This document shows, in pieces, positions 60,823 to 64,000 of a DNA stretch of 64,000 nt. The DNA is from Flaccisagitta enflata (taxonomy: Eukaryota > Chaetognatha > Sagittoidea > Aphragmophora), in the NCBI GenBank assembly GCA_965153355.1, contig OZ231126.1, positions 41,664,001-41,728,000 on the forward strand. Direction: 5' to 3'. The notes below the pieces were generated by a model. The model was not told the origin of the DNA. It saw only the letters and a list, made by a program, of their open reading frames with translations, and did no database searches. A program made the position numbers and the translations under genes. Each line of letters starts with the position of its first letter. Position 1 is the first letter of the stretch.

Positions 60823-61267
60823 TTAACTCTCCCTCCCTGCTTTCTCTCCTCCGACCTCCCTTCTTTTCTCTACCTCCATTCGTTCATGTCCCTTTCTTTC
60901 TTGTAATCACTCAATTTCCTTGAGGAAGCGCGATAAACAAGAATTGCGTGTAGAAAGATAGCCTTTAAAGTTGCCAGCGCATCCATCATTGCAAATGAGG
61001 GAATTTACTGGCTTTGTCATTCCCCATATCTCACATTTCGCGAGTTGCCGAAGACTCAAAGGTAGAAGCTTGAATCGGCGCCTCTCCACGTTTTCCTGAT
61101 TTACAAATTCAACCACCACTACCGCTATCGTCACCACCACCAAATGCTTTCCATTACCACCAGCGGCCGCCACCGTCACCACCACCTAACGCTATCCATC
61201 ACCACCAACAGGCAACAACCGCCATCGCCACCGCCACCACTGATCAACAACAGGCACGGTGTATCAA

Positions 61268-61364
61268 TAGTGCTTTCACGCTCAAGGAAAAAACATGATA
61301 ATCATGTTTTTCCAATGAATAAAACCTTATTATCAGGATTTCTCCCTTGAGCGTGAAAGCACTG
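61268..61364. mobile_element. Tiny fold-back, about 97 bp
   Basis: AGTGCTTTCACGCTCAAGG at the left and CCTTGAGCGTGAAAGCACT at the right form a 19-bp perfect stem. A second small palindrome (CATGATAATCATG) lies inside. CCACCA-type repeats precede it (61120-61240). Confidence 0.75.
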
Positions 61365-61609
61365 CCAGTCTCATGATTCACATTATTCCTCCGGAAACTT
61401 CATCATTTATTCAACCACCTTCCTAGATCTCTTTTTTTCCCTTTTTCTTTCCTTTTCGCTTTCTCTAGTGAGCTCTATGATGTTGCCTAGATCTATCTCT
61501 TCTTGACTTCACTATTTGTCTATATTCTTATGACTCTTACTTTGCCTTCCACTGTATCTTGATTGTTTTAATGGAAATTGATAATGAAAAACAAACTTTG
61601 AGAGGAAAA

Positions 61610-61910
61610 AAAATACAGGCCTGTATACAATGGAGTTTCCCCCCCCCCCCCACCCCCCACCCCCGGTGGGTTTGGAGATAATCAAAGGGAAAAAAAGGAA
61701 ATTTGGGGAAAACATAACTTTTAGCAGTGCCAAAACATAAAAACTGATTAGTAAAACATAATCTAACACTATTTAAACCCTTACTACAATGTTCCATTGC
61801 CTTTTGGGGAAGAAAACCATAGGTTTTAAACCGCGACGCGACGTGTCGTGGGGAAGAAAATCAAAGACAAGGGGGGGAGGAAATCAAAAGCGACTCAATT
61901 AAATCGTCCC
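61610..61910 (+). repeat. Dispersed repeat with GCGACGCGACGTGTCG motif, copy 2
   Basis: Collinear with 55305-55615. Contains a C run (61640-61652). Confidence 0.75.
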
Positions 61911-62316
61911 AGAAAAAAATGATTATCGTCCAAATCACAAATTAGTGTTTCTATCAACTTGTTCAAGGCAAGAAGCGAGCGGGAAATCATTGATAAAGTT
62001 TTACTACGAAATACGGATCATCCTTTGTCTGCCAACGAGCGCCACGCTCTCATCAAAGATAACAAATAATTGGGTACAAAATAAAGAAATATATTTCTGG
62101 ATCCGACATGGAAGCAATTACAATTTTTGGACACATGTAACAGGATACAGTACCATAGGAGCAATGAGAACCTCAGATGGAGGGTCATTTCCTGCTTCAC
62201 TATTCTAATGAAGTAGCTTCAATCATGGATTTTCTAAAAGCTGATGAGCAAGAGCTTTGAGTGAATATAGTTTTATTCCTCTAGCTCAAACTGTTGACCA
62301 AAAAGAAAAAAAGTGC

Positions 62317-62405
62317 AGCAACACTCGAGATTTGAACCTGTGACACTGAAGTGAGATAAATTATTTTTCTCAAGCTCATCACTCTATCAACAGAGCTATC
62401 GCGCC
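62317..62405 (-). pseudogene. tRNA-like sequence (degenerate tRNA or tRNA-derived SINE head)
   Basis: On the minus strand, GGCGCGATAGCTCTGTTGAT then AGAGTG resembles the pol III A box and D arm. GGTTCAAATCTCG resembles the B box and T loop. The interval TGAGCTTGAGAAAAATAATT then TATCTCA could be an anticodon arm with an intron-like insert. A T run follows. The acceptor and T stems do not pair well, so a functional tRNA is unlikely. Confidence 0.45.
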
Positions 62406-62760
62406 ACATGCAATTTAAAAATATCAATTGGCGGTTTTCTTATGAATCACTTGGTTTAGAATTTTGTATTCACTCAATACCTTGGACCATCAGCTTTCAA
62501 AAAAACCAAAGCTTTAGGTTCTTCCTTTAAACAGTGAGAATATAGAGGGCCCTCTTTCTACTGCGCTTATTGCTCCCATCGTACTGTAACATTTGTTGGA
62601 TCGAACACAAGTTCCTTCCACTGCTAACTTGTGTTACGGAGAAGCGACTCGATAAGCAGCTGATTGCCGTCGTTTGGTCCGTAGGAAGTCGAGGGGGGGG
62701 GCGGCATAACTCTCTCTACCCATCTCTCAGCTTAGGAGACAGATTGTGGTCCTGTATCGT

Positions 62761-62889
62761 CTTTAGTTGCGTGCTATGGGACTCTACACCCCACTTTGTC
62801 GGTCCGTCAGTGGGTTCATCCATCCATCCTCAAAAAAAGGCCCTGCCCAGCCGCACGCGACTGGGGTAGCCGTGTATCCGGCCTTGTTC
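62761..62889 (-). mobile_element. Short hairpin-ended element, minus orientation
   Basis: TTTAGTTGCGTGCTATGGGA then CTCTACACCCCACTTTGTCG, GGTCCGTCAG, GCCCTGCCCAGCCGCACGCG and ACTGGGGTAGCCGTGTATCC GGCCTTGTT. The hairpin has decayed. 62890-63480 has no recognised gene. Confidence 0.78.
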
Positions 62890-63475
62890 TTTGAAGATCG
62901 CAAAGACTTTAAAAGAGATAAGCTTTGGCTATCAGTAGAATTCCAAACAAGATTTCTTTCCAACAGGCATATGAGAGAAAAAGGGAAATATATGCAAACG
63001 CATGCAAACGCATTTTCTTCTTCAATGAGATATATTGCATGACAAAGGAATTAACGCCTGAAGATCGTCACGCACTTTTTGTAGTGAACTAGTTCATCGC
63101 GCCTTAAAAAATATCTTTGACTGTAACCATTTCTCTGTGACGCAAGGTTTTGACACGTCTTTTTCTGCAGAAATATTTCTTTTTTGTCCTTTTTTTCTTT
63201 CCATTTTGTAGATTGAGATTTCTTGTCGAGTGTTTTCTTGATATTTTGATTCTCAACATGTTTCCGACGCCGCAAAGTTTCTCCGTGAAATTTGCCTTTG
63301 TCACTTTTATATTTTCCGCATTTTTTGTTCTTGTTTTTGACATCATTTTGGAATTCATCGTGATCGTCTTCATCGACATCGTCGTTATCGATGTCATCGA
63401 TATCGTCCTCGTCATCAATACCGATGCCAGGGTCATCAGAGCCGATGTCGTTGTTATCGTCGTTGTCCTAGTCAT

Positions 63476-63489
63476 TGTTGTTGTTCTAG

Positions 63490-63579
<90 letters not shown>

Positions 63580-63586
63580 TACTCAA

Positions 63587-63656
<70 letters not shown>

Positions 63657-63659
63657 GCC

Positions 63660-63736
<77 letters not shown>

Positions 63737-63738
63737 GC

Positions 63739-63781
<43 letters not shown>

Positions 63782-63788
63782 AACTCAA

Positions 63789-63819
<31 letters not shown>

Positions 63820-63820
63820 C

Positions 63821-63908
<88 letters not shown>

Positions 63909-63910
63909 CG
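63476..63910 (+). repeat. (GTT)n microsatellite, about 430 bp
   Basis: TTG/GTT array broken by two TTTTACTCAATG / TTAACTCAATG blocks (63576-63588, 63780-63790), which suggests a higher-order duplication. All open frames here are repeat artefacts. Confidence 0.96.
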
Positions 63911-64000
63911 TTAATGTGGCAGACTTAGTGGGATGTTGGTGAGTGCGTAAGTGAGGAATGCTGTTGAGCCTTCGTCGCCTCGTCGACGTCGTCGCAGCAT

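Noticed and set aside
63150-63914. 254-codon frame at the right edge
   Set aside because: Most of it is a GTT repeat read as Val/Leu/Cys. The upstream part (Phe/Ile/Val-rich) is GTC/ATC-rich sequence grading into the repeat.

Overview
This window is eukaryotic, most likely from an arthropod or a related invertebrate. It is AT-rich, has few genes and very long pure microsatellites. It carries spliceosomal GT-AG introns, a BEL/Pao-type LTR retrotransposon, many short inverted-repeat (MITE-like) elements, and one Toll-like leucine-rich-repeat receptor gene. The KEN-type RNase domain on that receptor suggests a lineage with expanded IRE1/RNase L-like genes. Springtails and crustaceans come to mind, but the sequence does not prove a species.

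Layout. 1-2470: sparse DNA, then an ORF (1385-2470) with a signal peptide, a very long poly-asparagine tract and a cysteine-containing tail that resembles a Toll N-terminal cap. 2471-19695: one large BEL/Pao element on the minus strand, with LTRs at 2471-3372 and 18779-19695 and a perfect 5-bp target duplication CATGA. It holds broken gag-pro-RT-integrase frames, two extra ORFs after integrase, and several younger elements nested inside. 19701-20312: a fold-back repeat. 20332-25661: the main gene, in three exons. It encodes a Toll-like two-block LRR ectodomain with cysteine clusters, a transmembrane helix, one recognisable and one decayed pseudokinase lobe, a KEN ribonuclease domain with the RNxxxH motif intact, and a ubiquitin-like C-terminus. 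25660-64000: no convincing gene. This part is dispersed non-autonomous elements, minisatellites, a degenerate tRNA-like sequence, and very long (GT)n, (GA/CT)n, (CAA/GTT)n, (GGAA)n and (GAAA)n tracts.

The most interesting object is the receptor gene. It appears to replace the usual Toll TIR domain with an IRE1/RNase L-type pseudokinase-KEN output followed by a ubiquitin-like fold. Such a protein could couple extracellular ligand binding directly to RNA cleavage. The 1385-2470 ORF may be its 5' part, now separated by the retrotransposon and the fold-back repeat. That link is an inference.

The second theme is a large set of elements with conserved ends. One end reads AACAAGGCC and the other is a terminal hairpin followed by CTAAAA, preceded by GGAC/CGAC repeats. 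Different copies carry different internal tandem arrays, and the terminal hairpin stems change sequence while staying paired. This resembles non-autonomous Helitron/Helentron (DINE/HINE-like) elements. All calls come from reading the sequence; no database search was possible.
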